NCBI RefSeq assembly: GCF_016107325.1
Contig: NZ_RCVT01000002.1
Coordinates: 682,001 to 746,000, forward strand
DNA: 64,000 bases
Source of the DNA: Sphingomonas sp. MA1305
Lineage (GTDB): Bacteria; Pseudomonadota; Alphaproteobacteria; Sphingomonadales; Sphingomonadaceae
Direction of reading: 5' to 3'
The first letter of the stretch is position 1; every line of letters starts with the position of its first letter. Below the pieces are notes generated by a model. It searched no databases, was not told the DNA's origin, and worked only from the letters and a program-made list of their open reading frames with translations. Positions 50,282 through 59,931 of the stretch are shown here, piece by piece. The position numbers and the translations under genes are program-made.

Positions 50282-52978
50282 TCAGGCGAGGCGGCCTGCG
50301 TCGGCCGGGTCGCGCTCGTCGGTGGAAGGGTCACGCGGCGCCGGCCGGGCCGGGGCGGGGCGCGTCGGGGTCTGGCGGGCCTGCGGTTGCGGCTGCTGCG
50401 AGCCCGCGCCGGTCTGGCCCGCGGGGGTGCCGCTGCCATTGCTATTAGTGCTGCCGCTTCCGGTGCCGGTGCCGCTGCCGGTCGAGCCGTTGCCGCCATG
50501 ATCGACGCTGGTCTGGCCGAGCTTGACGCCACGCTCCTCCGCCGCCTGGGCGAGGCGGGGCTGGGCATCCTGCAGCAGGGTCCGCGTCGTCGCCTGTTCG
50601 GCGACGAAGTGGACGTGGACGGCGTCCCCGTCACGCCGCACCGCGACGTCGATCGCGCCGAGCGCGTCGGGCACGAGACGGATGCGCGTGTCACCAGCGT
50701 CGGCGGCATCGCGCAGCCGCTCGATATGGTCGATCATCGCATGCGGCCAACGCTCCTGGCGCAGGTCGAGCATCTGGCCGCCGGTGTCGGTTGTCGCCGC
50801 GATCGGGGCGGTGACGGCAGGCGCGGCGACGGCGATGCCAGGCGCGGCCGGCTCGGTCGACGCATCGTCGCGCGTCTGTGCAGCGTGGATCGCGGCGCCG
50901 AATACCTCTGCCGCCGAGGCGGTCACGCCCGCTGCGGGCAATGGGGCGGGGGCCAGCTGCGGCGCGAGCGCGACCGCCTGCGGCGGCGTGCCGGCGACTT
51001 CGCGGATGAAGCTTGGGCGGCGTGGTTCGGCCGGTGCGGCGGTGGCGACAGGGCTGGCGTCGACACCGGGCAGGGCGGTTGCGTCCGGAAGCGGCAGGGA
51101 TGCCGTATCGGTCGGCGGGACCGGTGAGCCGGCCTTGGCGGCGGGCGGGGAAGATGCGGATGGCACAGGCGATCCGGCCTGGGCCGGAGCCTCGGTGGCA
51201 AGACGCTCGGCACGGATCGGCGTGGTGGTGACGGGGTGCGGTGTCGTCGCGATCGCATCAGGCCGGGCCGTGACAGCCGGCGTTGATCGGGTGAGCGGCG
51301 CGCTGGTTACGGTGGCCGTCGTCGTCGGAATGGCGGGCGCGGGCAGGGCGGCTGTCGACGTCACGGGCGCCGCCGCACGCCGGCTGCGGGGATTCGTCGC
51401 GGACGCTGTCTGGGGCTGTGGCGTGGCGGCGGCGGCCGGCACCTCCGGATCGCGCGTCACTTGCGGCGCGACCGCCGCGCGCACGGCCTCGGCAGCGGGT
51501 GGCTGGGTTGCCGGCTGCGGCTCCGAAGGCGTGGCAGCGGGGGCGGATGCAGCCGCTGACGCAGCGGCCAGGGCCGCGGGGGTGATCGGCGTGGGAGAAG
51601 TGTGCGGCGACGCGGCGCTCGCCTCGATCGGAGCGCGATTCCCTATTGCCGGCGCCTCTGACGGGGCGGCGGTCGGAGCCTCGGCGATCGGGCGCGGCCC
51701 GACCGGGGCGGAGAGCGCGATGACGGGCCCTTCCTCGACGTGTGGCGGCGGCGCTACGACGGCGAAGGTGTCCACAGATTGGACGGGATTCTGGATCGTC
51801 GCGGCGGGCGCCGATGCCACGCCATCGGCGTGCAAAGACCGCGCGTCCTTATCGCTTCCGTCGTCGGACGGCACGTCGGTGGACTCGCTGCCGTCGGTGT
51901 CGATCTTGACGGCCGCGTCCGCGACGATCGCCGGCTCATTCGGCGAAGGCGCGGGGGACACAGACAGATGGGTCCGTGCCTTCGATTTCGCAGCGATCGG
52001 GGCGAAGTTCTCGACGCCGGTCTTGGCTTCGGAAGGCAGGACGTTGACGGCGGGCGCTGCGTCGCTGGCGGTATCACCGGTGGGGGCGGCCACCCACTCT
52101 GGAACCGAATCGGCAGCGGGTTCCATCGTCGCGATGGGCGGCAGCGTGGCGGTTAGCGCCGCTACCGACACCGTCGCACGGAATGCGTCGGAGGGGGAAC
52201 GGCGGTCGTTCGTCGACTGGGGCGTCACGATGCTGGACGTCACGGGGGTCGGCGTCACGGGGGGCGGCGTCACTGTGGCCGGCGTCACGGTGGCCGGCGC
52301 TAGGGGAGCCGGTGTTGCCGTCGATAACGGGGGCGCCGCTGTATCGGGCGAAGTCGGCATGGCAGCGGCCGGAACAGGCTGATCCTGCAAAACCTGCGGC
52401 ATAGCAGCGGGAGGCGTCGCAGGTCTTGGCGTTGGCGCCACCGCTACCGCCACAGCGGAGATCGGCAGCATGGGTTTCGGCGGCGCCGACACCGGCAGAA
52501 CCGGAACCGAGCTCGTCACTGTCGCAGCAGTCCGGTCGTCCGCGACTGCGGTCGCAGCGATATCGTCGCTCCGCATGCCAACAGGGTCCGCCACTACCGG
52601 CATTGATTTCGGCAGCGGTGTCGGCACCGGCAGATGTACCGCCGGCAACCAGGCGAGAGCAGGGTCAACCGTGTCGATCGCGGCATCGGCAGGCGGCGGT
52701 GTGGATGCGGCTGCCTCCGCGATTGGCAAGACGGGCATCCCGCCGGTCACGGTCGCCGCCGTCTGCACAGCCGGAGCTGTCGGCACCGTCAGTACCGCCG
52801 CGGCCGGCAAGGTGATGCCGGGAACGGCAAGCGTTTGCCGGTCGGTATCCGGCGTCAGCGCCGCGTCGCCGCCGACCGCGAACAGCGACAGGGCGAAGGC
52901 CGCGCCGTCGCCCGCACTCGCTCCGGGCGCGGTGGCGCCGGTGGCGGTCGATCGAATGGCGGCGGCGGGGTTGATCAT
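50282..52978 (-). CDS. fliK: Flagellar hook-length control protein FliK
   Basis: Molecular ruler that sets hook length and triggers FlhB switching. 898 residues, well above common lengths (about 400-700). Residues 1-760 are low-complexity Ala/Pro/Thr/Val, including short tandem VTP repeats (TPATVTPPPVTPTPVTSS). The conserved Flg_hook domain is near 775-870 (LRQERWPHAMIDHIERLRDA; DALGAIDVAVRRDGDAVHVH). A Gly/Ser/Thr-Asn-Gly stretch and a proline-rich tail follow. 20 bases before fliL. Confidence 0.9.
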   Translation of the reverse strand: MINPAAAIRSTATGATAPGASAGDGAAFALSLFAVGGDAALTPDTDRQTLAVPGITLPAAAVLTVPTAPAVQTAATVTGGMPVLPIAEAAASTPPPADAAIDTVDPALAWLPAVHLPVPTPLPKSMPVVADPVGMRSDDIAATAVADDRTAATVTSSVPVLPVSAPPKPMLPISAVAVAVAPTPRPATPPAAMPQVLQDQPVPAAAMPTSPDTAAPPLSTATPAPLAPATVTPATVTPPPVTPTPVTSSIVTPQSTNDRRSPSDAFRATVSVAALTATLPPIATMEPAADSVPEWVAAPTGDTASDAAPAVNVLPSEAKTGVENFAPIAAKSKARTHLSVSPAPSPNEPAIVADAAVKIDTDGSESTDVPSDDGSDKDARSLHADGVASAPAATIQNPVQSVDTFAVVAPPPHVEEGPVIALSAPVGPRPIAEAPTAAPSEAPAIGNRAPIEASAASPHTSPTPITPAALAAASAAASAPAATPSEPQPATQPPAAEAVRAAVAPQVTRDPEVPAAAATPQPQTASATNPRSRRAAAPVTSTAALPAPAIPTTTATVTSAPLTRSTPAVTARPDAIATTPHPVTTTPIRAERLATEAPAQAGSPVPSASSPPAAKAGSPVPPTDTASLPLPDATALPGVDASPVATAAPAEPRRPSFIREVAGTPPQAVALAPQLAPAPLPAAGVTASAAEVFGAAIHAAQTRDDASTEPAAPGIAVAAPAVTAPIAATTDTGGQMLDLRQERWPHAMIDHIERLRDAADAGDTRIRLVPDALGAIDVAVRRDGDAVHVHFVAEQATTRTLLQDAQPRLAQAAEERGVKLGQTSVDHGGNGSTGSGTGTGSGSTNSNGSGTPAGQTGAGSQQPQPQARQTPTRPAPARPAPRDPSTDERDPADAGRLA

Positions 52979-53029
52979 CGGGCTCTCTCGTCGCGGGTGG
53001 GCGCGGACCGCCCACCATCGCTCAGAGCA

Positions 53030-53458
53030 TCAGCAAGGATCGTGCCGAATGCCCTGGCGGCCGGTCGGCGGTGTCTCTTCGAGCGCCCTCATCTCGCGGA
53101 CCAAAGCCTCGCGGCGGGCGCGTTCGAGCAGCTTTTCGACCGCGCTCTGGTCGCGCTTGGCGCTGCGCGTCGCCTCGGCGGCCTGGGCGGCGAACTGCTC
53201 CGCCATCGACACGCGCGCCTGCGCCGCCGCAGCAGATTGGTGCAGCCGCTCGCGGAAATGCGCCTGCGCCCCCAGCGAGGCGCCGCCGAACGTCGTGGCG
53301 GCGGCAGGCGCCACGGCATCGGCCAGCGCCTGGATACGACCGGCGAGCATCGTCTCGCTGGCGTGCTTTTCCTGCGCGCGCATCTCGTCGGCGCGGGTCA
53401 GATTGAGCTGGAGCGTGCGCACCCGATGGATGCGGGCGAGCTTCTTCGCGTCAGCCAC
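53030..53458 (-). CDS. fliJ: Flagellar export protein FliJ
   Basis: 142 residues, almost entirely coiled coil (KLARIHRVRTLQLNLTRADE, RQAAEATRSAKRDQSAVEKL), as in FliJ, the stalk of the FliI ATPase. Assigned by shape and position after fliI (8-base overlap); sequence identity in the family is always low. Confidence 0.8.
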   Translation of the reverse strand: MADAKKLARIHRVRTLQLNLTRADEMRAQEKHASETMLAGRIQALADAVAPAAATTFGGASLGAQAHFRERLHQSAAAAQARVSMAEQFAAQAAEATRSAKRDQSAVEKLLERARREALVREMRALEETPPTGRQGIRHDPC

Positions 53459-54779
53459 CGAAGACGCCGGTCAGTTCGGCGATCGCATCGTCCAGCGACA
53501 CGGTCTCGTCGGCGGCCTGCTTGATATATTCCATCACCACCGGGTGGCAGGCAATGGCGGCGTCGATCGCCGGATCGGCGCCGTGACGATAGGCGCCCAT
53601 CAGCACCAGGTCGCGATTTTCCTCATAGGTCGCGAGATGCCGGCGCAGCACGCGCGCGGCGCGCAGATGATCGGCGCCGGTGATGTCGGTCATCACCCGG
53701 CTGACGGACGGACCGATGTCGATCGCCGGATAGACGCCGCGTTCGGCGAGATGGCGGTTGAGCACGATATGGCCATCGAGGATCGAGCGGGCCGAATCGA
53801 CCACCGGGTCGTTCCCGTCGTCGCCATCGGCGAGCACGGTGTAGATCGCCGTGATCGAGCCGCCGCTGGCCACGTCGGTGCCGGCGCGTTCGATCAGATT
53901 GGGCAGCATCGCGATCGCCGAGGGCGGATAGCCACGGGCGCTGGCGGGCTCGCCCAAGGCGAGGCCGATCTCGCGTCCGGCGTGCGCGACGCGGGTCAGG
54001 CTGTCCATGATCAACAACACCTTCTTGCCTTCGGCGCGGAACGCCTCGGCGATCGCGGTGGCGCGCAGGGCGCCGCGGATGCGCAGCACGGGCGAATGGT
54101 TGGCGGGCACCGCGACGACGACCGAGCGGGCGCGGGCGGCACCGGCGACCTTGGTCTCCAGAAAGTCGGCCACCTCGCGGCTGCGCTCGCCGATCAGACC
54201 GATGACGATCACGTCGGCCTTGGCCGCCTTGACCATCATGCCGAGCAGCACCGACTTGCCGACGCCCGAGCCGGCCATGATGCCGACGCGCTGGCCCTGG
54301 CCGATCGTCAGCAGGCCGTTGATCGCGCGCACGCCGACGTCGAGCGGCTCGAGCACGCGGCCGCGATCGAGCGGCGACTGGATTTTGCCGGCGAGGGGCC
54401 AACTGCCGGCGCCGCGGATCGGCCCCAGCCCGTCGATCGGTCGGCCGGCACCGTCGACGACTCGGCCGAGCAGGGCCGCGCCGACCTCCGCCTCTCCGGG
54501 AGGGCCGATCGGGCGCACCGGCGCCTTTGGCAAGAGCGGCGCAGGACCGCCGAGATTCATGAGCAGGGTGCGACCGCCGCGGAAGCCGATCACCTCCGCC
54601 TCGACCTTGCTGTCGCCATGGCCGCCGATCTCGCACACCGTGCCGACCGGCAGCGACAGGCCGACCGCCTCCATCAGCAAGCCGTCATAGGAGGCGAGGC
54701 GGCCCGACACCTTCGGCGCGGGGCGGAAGTCGGCGATCCCGAGCGTGTCGAGATAGTCGGCGGTGAAACGGTTGAGCAT
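53451..54779 (-). CDS. fliI: Flagellum-specific ATPase FliI
   Basis: Hexameric export ATPase. 442 residues: Walker A GSGVGKSVLLGMM, Walker B VLLIMDSLTRVAHAGREI, and GYPPSAIAMLPNLIERAG. The ATG at the one-base overlap with fliH (TGATG) was chosen because the domain begins at MLNRFTADYLDTLG. Confidence 0.95.
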   Translation of the reverse strand: MLNRFTADYLDTLGIADFRPAPKVSGRLASYDGLLMEAVGLSLPVGTVCEIGGHGDSKVEAEVIGFRGGRTLLMNLGGPAPLLPKAPVRPIGPPGEAEVGAALLGRVVDGAGRPIDGLGPIRGAGSWPLAGKIQSPLDRGRVLEPLDVGVRAINGLLTIGQGQRVGIMAGSGVGKSVLLGMMVKAAKADVIVIGLIGERSREVADFLETKVAGAARARSVVVAVPANHSPVLRIRGALRATAIAEAFRAEGKKVLLIMDSLTRVAHAGREIGLALGEPASARGYPPSAIAMLPNLIERAGTDVASGGSITAIYTVLADGDDGNDPVVDSARSILDGHIVLNRHLAERGVYPAIDIGPSVSRVMTDITGADHLRAARVLRRHLATYEENRDLVLMGAYRHGADPAIDAAIACHPVVMEYIKQAADETVSLDDAIAELTGVFGG

Positions 54780-55543
54780 CACGCGGCGAGCGGCGGCACG
54801 GGGATGCGGTCGATCGTTTGGGCAAGCTGTTCGAGCCACAGATCGGGGCCGTCCTCGACGACCGTGGAGGCGCTTTCGAGCACGAAGCCGCCGCGCGGCA
54901 CCGCGGCATCGCCGGCGGCGAAGATCGACTTGGGCAGCGAGCCTTCGACCAGCGCGACGTCGGCCGGGTTGAGTCGCAACAGCGCCGCCTCGCTCGCATC
55001 GGCGAGCAGTTCGGACGCCGCGGCGATCCGCGCGTTGAGGATGTCCGGCGCGACGCCGGTTTCACCGACCAGGCGCGATACCAGCAGCAGCACGGTCTGA
55101 CGCAGCTGGCGGGCGATCCGCTCGCGGTCGAGCTGGTGGCCGTTGGCGAGCGCCGCGGTCAGCTCGGTGAGCAGCGCACGATCGCGGTCGCCGCTTTCGC
55201 GCGCCGCCGCTGCCGCAGCGGCCAAGCCTTCGGCATAACCGGCGGCATGGGCGGTTTCGACCGGGTCGATGAAGCCGCTCGGTTCCGCTCCGCAATCGAG
55301 CGGATCCCAGCCTTCGGTCGGCTTGCTCGCCTGGCCGTCGGCGGGACTGAAATGCTTGGGCGCGACCGGCCCGTCGCTCGCCATCTCACGGGCGATCCGG
55401 TCCCACATGTCGCGCGGGGTGAAGCCGGTGCGGGGCGCGAGCGCCGCCGCCAGCATGTGCGCAGGCGTGTCGTGGCGGACCGCGAAACCGGCGACGAAGT
55501 CGGCCGATACCGCACCGCCGTTGGATGCAAAGGCATCAGACAT
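54779..55543 (-). CDS. fliH: Flagellar assembly protein FliH
   Basis: Negative regulator and membrane-docking partner of FliI. 254 residues; Ala/Glu-rich helix (GYAEGLAAAAAAARESGDRD) followed by the stator-like C-terminal domain (RQTVLLLVSRLVGETGVAPD; LRLNPADVALVEG). Overlaps fliG by 8 bases. Confidence 0.85.
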   Translation of the reverse strand: MSDAFASNGGAVSADFVAGFAVRHDTPAHMLAAALAPRTGFTPRDMWDRIAREMASDGPVAPKHFSPADGQASKPTEGWDPLDCGAEPSGFIDPVETAHAAGYAEGLAAAAAAARESGDRDRALLTELTAALANGHQLDRERIARQLRQTVLLLVSRLVGETGVAPDILNARIAAASELLADASEAALLRLNPADVALVEGSLPKSIFAAGDAAVPRGGFVLESASTVVEDGPDLWLEQLAQTIDRIPVPPLAA

Positions 55544-56549
55544 AATCGTCGTCGCCCCCGCCCATCACGATCGTGCCGTCCTTGGCGAGATTACGCGCGA
55601 TGGTGATCATCGCCTTTTGCGCGTCGAGCACCTCGGCGAGCTTCATCGGCCCGCGCGCCTCCATCTCGTCGCGGATGCCATCGGCGGCGCGCGCCGACAT
55701 GCAGCCGAGGAAACGGTTGCGGCCGTTCTCGTCGACCCCCTTCAGCGCCCGCGACAGGATGTCGCCGTCGACGTTGCGGATCAGCGTGCCCAGGCTCTTG
55801 TCGTCCATCTCCAGCAGATTGTCGAAGACGAACATCGCCTCTTCGATCGCACGGGCGACCTCCTTGTCGATCTTGAACAGCTTGGGCATGACACGCTGCT
55901 CGGTCGCCTTGCGCGCGCCCTGCAGGATCTTCGCCGCCTCGCGCGTGCCGCCCAGCACCACGCCCGCGGCGGAGGCGCCGCTGCGGCGGTTGGCGATCAG
56001 CGTCTTCAGCGTCTCGATCGCATCGGGATTGATCGGGCCGAGCTTGGCGATCCGGTGCAGGATGTCGGGCTGCACGCCCTCTGGCAGCAGCTCCAGCACC
56101 TTGCCGCCGACCGCGGGATCGAGGTTGGCGATCAGCACGGCGGCGATCTGCGGATGTTCCTTCTCGATCATCGCCGCGATCTCCGGCGCGTCGAGCCAGC
56201 CGAGCATGTCGAGTTCGACGGCGGCGTCGCCGGGATGGATGCGGGCGAGGATGCTTTCGGCCTTCTCGCTGCCGAGCGCCCGGGTCATCATCGCCTCGAC
56301 CTTGCCACGGGGATCGAAGGTGATGCCGGTCCGCTCGCGCGCCTTGCCGGTGAAGTCGTCCAACACCGCCGCCATCTCGTCCTCGGAGACGTCGGCGACC
56401 GTGAACATCGCGGCGCCCAATTCGCGCACCTCGTCGGGATCGAGCTTCTGCAGCATCGCGGCGGCTTCTTCCTCGCCAACCAGCATCATCAGCACCGCGG
56501 CGCGCTCGACGCCGGTGAAGGTGCGGGGGGCAGCGGCGACCTCGCTCAC
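55536..56549 (-). CDS. fliG: Flagellar motor switch protein FliG
   Basis: Torque-generating C-ring protein bound to FliF. 337 residues: GVERAAVLMMLVGEEEAAAM (N domain), the middle EHPQIAAVLIANLDPAVGGK (EHPQ motif) and the charged C-terminal helix region (KSLGTLIRNVDGDILSRALK). 4-base overlap with fliF. Confidence 0.95.
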   Translation of the reverse strand: MSEVAAAPRTFTGVERAAVLMMLVGEEEAAAMLQKLDPDEVRELGAAMFTVADVSEDEMAAVLDDFTGKARERTGITFDPRGKVEAMMTRALGSEKAESILARIHPGDAAVELDMLGWLDAPEIAAMIEKEHPQIAAVLIANLDPAVGGKVLELLPEGVQPDILHRIAKLGPINPDAIETLKTLIANRRSGASAAGVVLGGTREAAKILQGARKATEQRVMPKLFKIDKEVARAIEEAMFVFDNLLEMDDKSLGTLIRNVDGDILSRALKGVDENGRNRFLGCMSARAADGIRDEMEARGPMKLAEVLDAQKAMITIARNLAKDGTIVMGGGDDDYV

Positions 56550-58243
56550 TTTTCGTCCGCCTTCATCATGTCACGCAGCGCCAGCGCAGCGCGTGCCGGA
56601 TTGTCGCGGGTGAAGCCGCGCACCGCGTCGATGCGATTGTCGATACCGCCCTGCTGTTCCAGCCGCTCCAGACTGACCGGCTCATGGACGGTGATGCCGA
56701 CATTGCCGCCCAGCGCACCATCGGCCGCGCCGATCGGAAGCGCACCGGCGGTCGTCGCCTCCTCGCGCTTCTTCATCAGGCCCTTGGCGAGCGGACGAAC
56801 GCCGAGCAGCAGCACCAGCAGCGCGATGACGATGGCGGTCGCGTTGCGGGCGAGCACCGGCAGCCAGGCATTGTCGTACCATTTCGGGCCGGCAGCAGCG
56901 TCGGTCGCATCGGCGAACTTGCGGCTGATCACCGTCACCTGATCGGTGCGCGCCTGGTCGTAGCCGACCGCGCTCTTCACCAGATCGGTCACCTGCTGTA
57001 TCTCCGCCGCAGTCCGCTTGCCCGTCGCCGGGTCGCGCAGCAGCACGGCGACCGACAGGCGCTTGATCGAGCCGGGCGCGTTGCGCGTCACCGAGACTTC
57101 CTTGCCCAGGTCATAGGCGCGCTGGAAGCTGTCGGTCTGCTTGTTGGGATTGGGCGCCGGGCCGCCGGCGACCGGGGTCGGATCGGCGCTCGCCGGCTGG
57201 CCGCTGGCGCCGTTGGCGGGCTGCGGCGTCGACAACTGGCTGGCGGGCGGCGGCGTGTTGCTGAGCGCCCCCGGGATGCCGCCCGGCGTGGTCGGCGTGG
57301 TCGCCTGATTGCCGGTCCAATTGCCCGTCTCGGCGCGCAGCGCGCCCTGTTTGTCGAAGCTCTCGCGCGTCGCCTGCGTCTCGTCGAGGTTGATGTCGGC
57401 CTGCACCTCGGCGGTGAAATTACCGGCGCCGACCAGCGGGGTGAGCAGCTGGGTCAGCTGCTGGCGGACCTTGTCCTCGGTCTGGCGTTGCACCTGCAGC
57501 CGTTTGTCGCTGTCGCTACCCGCGCCGCCGCCGGCGCCGGGCTTGGAAAGCAGCGCGCCCATCTGGTCGACGATGGTGACGCTCTCGGGCTTCATCCCTG
57601 GCACCGACGAGGCGACGAGATTGACGATCGACTGGACCTGCGCGTCGCTGAGCGCGCGACCGCCCTGTAGCTTGATGACCACGGAGGCGGACGGGCTGGC
57701 ATTGTCGCGGACGAACACCGATGCTTCCGGCATCGCAAGATGAACGCGCGCCTCGGCGACCGCGTCGATCTCCTCGATCGAGCGGGCGAGTTCGGTCTCG
57801 CGCGCCTGGCGCAGGCGCTCGCCCTCCACGGCACGGCTGACGCCCATCGGCAGCTGGTCGAGGATCGCATAGCCGCCCGGCGCCTGCTTGGGCAGGCCCT
57901 GGCCGGCGAGCAGCATCCGCGCCTTGCTGTATTTGTCCTCGTCGACGGTCAGCGCACCCGTGCCGTCGTCGATATGGCTGGCGATCCCCGCCTGCGTCAG
58001 CGCGGAGGACACCGCCTGCTTGTCGGCGTCGGTCAGGCCGGTGAACAGCGTCTTCTGCGTCGGTGTGGAAAAGGTCATCCACGCCAGCGCCGCGGCGCCG
58101 ATCAGCGACACGAGCAGCGCCATCGGCAGGCTGCGGCGGACCGCCGGCTGCGCGAGCACGCCCTTGATCTGGAGGAAGGGGTTGGCGAACTTCTCGGGAA
58201 GGGCCGCCGGGGTCGAATTGGTGGTGGCGAGGGCTGTGCTCAT
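56546..58243 (-). CDS. fliF: Flagellar MS-ring protein FliF
   Basis: 565 residues with one membrane segment near each end (about 42-60 and 465-485) and the YscJ-type ring-building motifs between (LDQLPMGVSRAVEGERLRQA, ELARSIEEIDAVAEARVHLA). A Pro/Gly/Ala-rich linker at about 300-360. C-terminal tail RDNPARAALALRDMMKADEK binds FliG. Confidence 0.95.
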   Translation of the reverse strand: MSTALATTNSTPAALPEKFANPFLQIKGVLAQPAVRRSLPMALLVSLIGAAALAWMTFSTPTQKTLFTGLTDADKQAVSSALTQAGIASHIDDGTGALTVDEDKYSKARMLLAGQGLPKQAPGGYAILDQLPMGVSRAVEGERLRQARETELARSIEEIDAVAEARVHLAMPEASVFVRDNASPSASVVIKLQGGRALSDAQVQSIVNLVASSVPGMKPESVTIVDQMGALLSKPGAGGGAGSDSDKRLQVQRQTEDKVRQQLTQLLTPLVGAGNFTAEVQADINLDETQATRESFDKQGALRAETGNWTGNQATTPTTPGGIPGALSNTPPPASQLSTPQPANGASGQPASADPTPVAGGPAPNPNKQTDSFQRAYDLGKEVSVTRNAPGSIKRLSVAVLLRDPATGKRTAAEIQQVTDLVKSAVGYDQARTDQVTVISRKFADATDAAAGPKWYDNAWLPVLARNATAIVIALLVLLLGVRPLAKGLMKKREEATTAGALPIGAADGALGGNVGITVHEPVSLERLEQQGGIDNRIDAVRGFTRDNPARAALALRDMMKADEK

Positions 58244-58249
58244 GGCGCG

Positions 58250-58618
58250 TTACACCGGCATGCTCATGATGTCCTTGTAAGCGGACAGCAGTTTGTTGCG
58301 GACTTGCAGCGTCGCCTCGAAGCCGACGGACGCCTGCTGGCGGGCGAGCATCACCTTGGCGATGTCGACGGTCTCGCCGCGTTCGTAGCTTTCGGACAGC
58401 GCACTGGCCTGGTTCTGGCCCTCGTTGACGCTCTTCAGCGCGTCCTGCAGCGTGTCGGCGAAGCTGGTCGGCTTTGCCGCACCCGTCGCCTCCGCGCCAC
58501 CGGCCGGCGCGCCGGAGCCGGCGCGGGCGAGCGCCTGGTTGCGTTCGAGGATCTGCGCGCGCAGCGCCATCACCCGGTCGACGCTCATCGCGCCGCCGAC
58601 GCCGGACACCCCGCTCAT
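58250..58618 (-). CDS. fliE: Flagellar hook-basal body complex protein FliE
   Basis: Adapter between MS ring and rod. 122 residues; SFADTLQDALKSVNEGQNQA and VMLARQQASVGFEATLQVRN-KLLSAYKDIMSMPV are the family core. ATGA overlap with flbD. Confidence 0.92.
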   Translation of the reverse strand: MSGVSGVGGAMSVDRVMALRAQILERNQALARAGSGAPAGGAEATGAAKPTSFADTLQDALKSVNEGQNQASALSESYERGETVDIAKVMLARQQASVGFEATLQVRNKLLSAYKDIMSMPV

Positions 58619-59931
58619 GCCGAGGCCGCCAGGCTAACCGGGCGCGCCAGATCTTCGCCCTGTTCGCGCGCCTTGGCGAGCCGGTAGCGCAGTGTGCGCT
58701 CCGAGATGCCGAGGCGGCGTGCGGTCTCGATGCGGCTGCCGCCACAGGCGGCGAGCGTTTCGCGGATCGCCTGGAATTCGCTCATCTGCACGACGTTACC
58801 CAACGTCGCGGGTTCCACCGGCGCGGCCGGGGCGACCGGCGCATGGAGCGGGATCACCGGCGCCGGTGCCGAACGCTGGAAGGTGAAGCTGATCGGCCGG
58901 TCGAAGACGATGTGGCTCGCCTCGATCGTGTCGCCGGCGGCGAACAGTAGCGCGCGCTGGATGACGTTCTCGAGTTCGCGAACGTTGCCCGGCCATTCGT
59001 GGCGCAGCAGCGTTTCGATCGCCTCCGCAGTCGGCCATGGCACGATCTGGCGGTGGCCGGCGTGACGCAGGATCATCGTCGCGGCGAGTGCGGGAATGTC
59101 CTGCGGCCGCTCGGCCAGCGGCTTGGTCGCCAGCGGGAAGACCGACAGGCGGTAGTAGAGGTCGGCGCGGAACCGGCCGGCCGCCACCTCGCCCTGCAGG
59201 TCGCGGTTGGCGCAGGCGATGACGCGCACGTCGACCGATTGCGGCGTGCTGGCGCCGATCGGCACGACTTCGCGCTCCTGGAGCACGCGCAGCAGCTTGG
59301 CCTGGAGCTGCAGCGGCATCTCGGCGATCTCGTCGAGCAGGATGGTGCCGCCGTCCGCAGCGCGGAAGAAGCCTTCGCCGCCCGACGAGGCGCCGGTGAA
59401 CGCGCCCTTCTGGTGACCGAACAGCAGCGCCTCCAGCATCGTCTCCGGCAAGGCGGCGCAGTTGATCGCGACGAACGGGCCGTTGCGGCGGGGGGAATTG
59501 TTGTGGATCGCGCGCGCCAGCACTTCCTTGCCGGTGCCGGTCGGGCCGTTGATCAGCACGGTGATGTCGGCCTGGGCGACGCGCTCGGCGAGCGCGAGCA
59601 GCGCCAGGCTTTCGGGGTCCGCCGCGGTCGGTGTGTCGGGGCCGGCGAGCAGCGCGCGGGCGAAGCCGTTGCCGACCGCGGTGTCGTTGGGGCCGAAGGC
59701 GATACGGGCCGGATTGCCGTCGACCGACGGCACGACATGGCGGCCGTCCTCACCCAGGATCACGGTGCGCGCCGGTGCCGGCGGCACCTCGCCGTCGGCG
59801 ATCAGGAACATGTCGGCAGCAGTCGGCTGGACCGATTCGCACGAGCCGATGCCGAAGCCCTGCGCCCGCAGGCTCGACACGAGCGCGTAACGACGAGAGC
59901 AAACGGCGGCAGAAGGAAAAATCGAACGCAT
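58615..59931 (-). CDS. flbD: Sigma-54-dependent flagellar activator, FlbD-like
   Basis: 438 residues. The AAA+ domain is complete: GPTGTGKEVLARAIH (Walker A), GHQKGAFTGA (sigma-54 contact loop), DGGTILLDEIAEMPL (Walker B) and RADLYYRLSVFPL. A FIS-type helix-turn-helix closes it (IRETLAACGGSRIETARRLG then ISERTLRYRL). The first about 110 residues do not show a clear receiver domain with phospho-acceptor Asp, so activation may not be by phosphotransfer. Heads the fli operon it probably controls. The ATG giving MRSIFPSAAV was chosen; FlbD versus FleR/FlrC naming is by family resemblance. Confidence 0.88.
   Translation of the reverse strand: MRSIFPSAAVCSRRYALVSSLRAQGFGIGSCESVQPTAADMFLIADGEVPPAPARTVILGEDGRHVVPSVDGNPARIAFGPNDTAVGNGFARALLAGPDTPTAADPESLALLALAERVAQADITVLINGPTGTGKEVLARAIHNNSPRRNGPFVAINCAALPETMLEALLFGHQKGAFTGASSGGEGFFRAADGGTILLDEIAEMPLQLQAKLLRVLQEREVVPIGASTPQSVDVRVIACANRDLQGEVAAGRFRADLYYRLSVFPLATKPLAERPQDIPALAATMILRHAGHRQIVPWPTAEAIETLLRHEWPGNVRELENVIQRALLFAAGDTIEASHIVFDRPISFTFQRSAPAPVIPLHAPVAPAAPVEPATLGNVVQMSEFQAIRETLAACGGSRIETARRLGISERTLRYRLAKAREQGEDLARPVSLAASA

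Noticed and set aside
52200..52330. Short direct repeats of the GGCGTCAC type that look array-like
   Set aside because: They encode VTP repeats in fliK; spacing is irregular and there are no unique spacers, so not a CRISPR or integration site.
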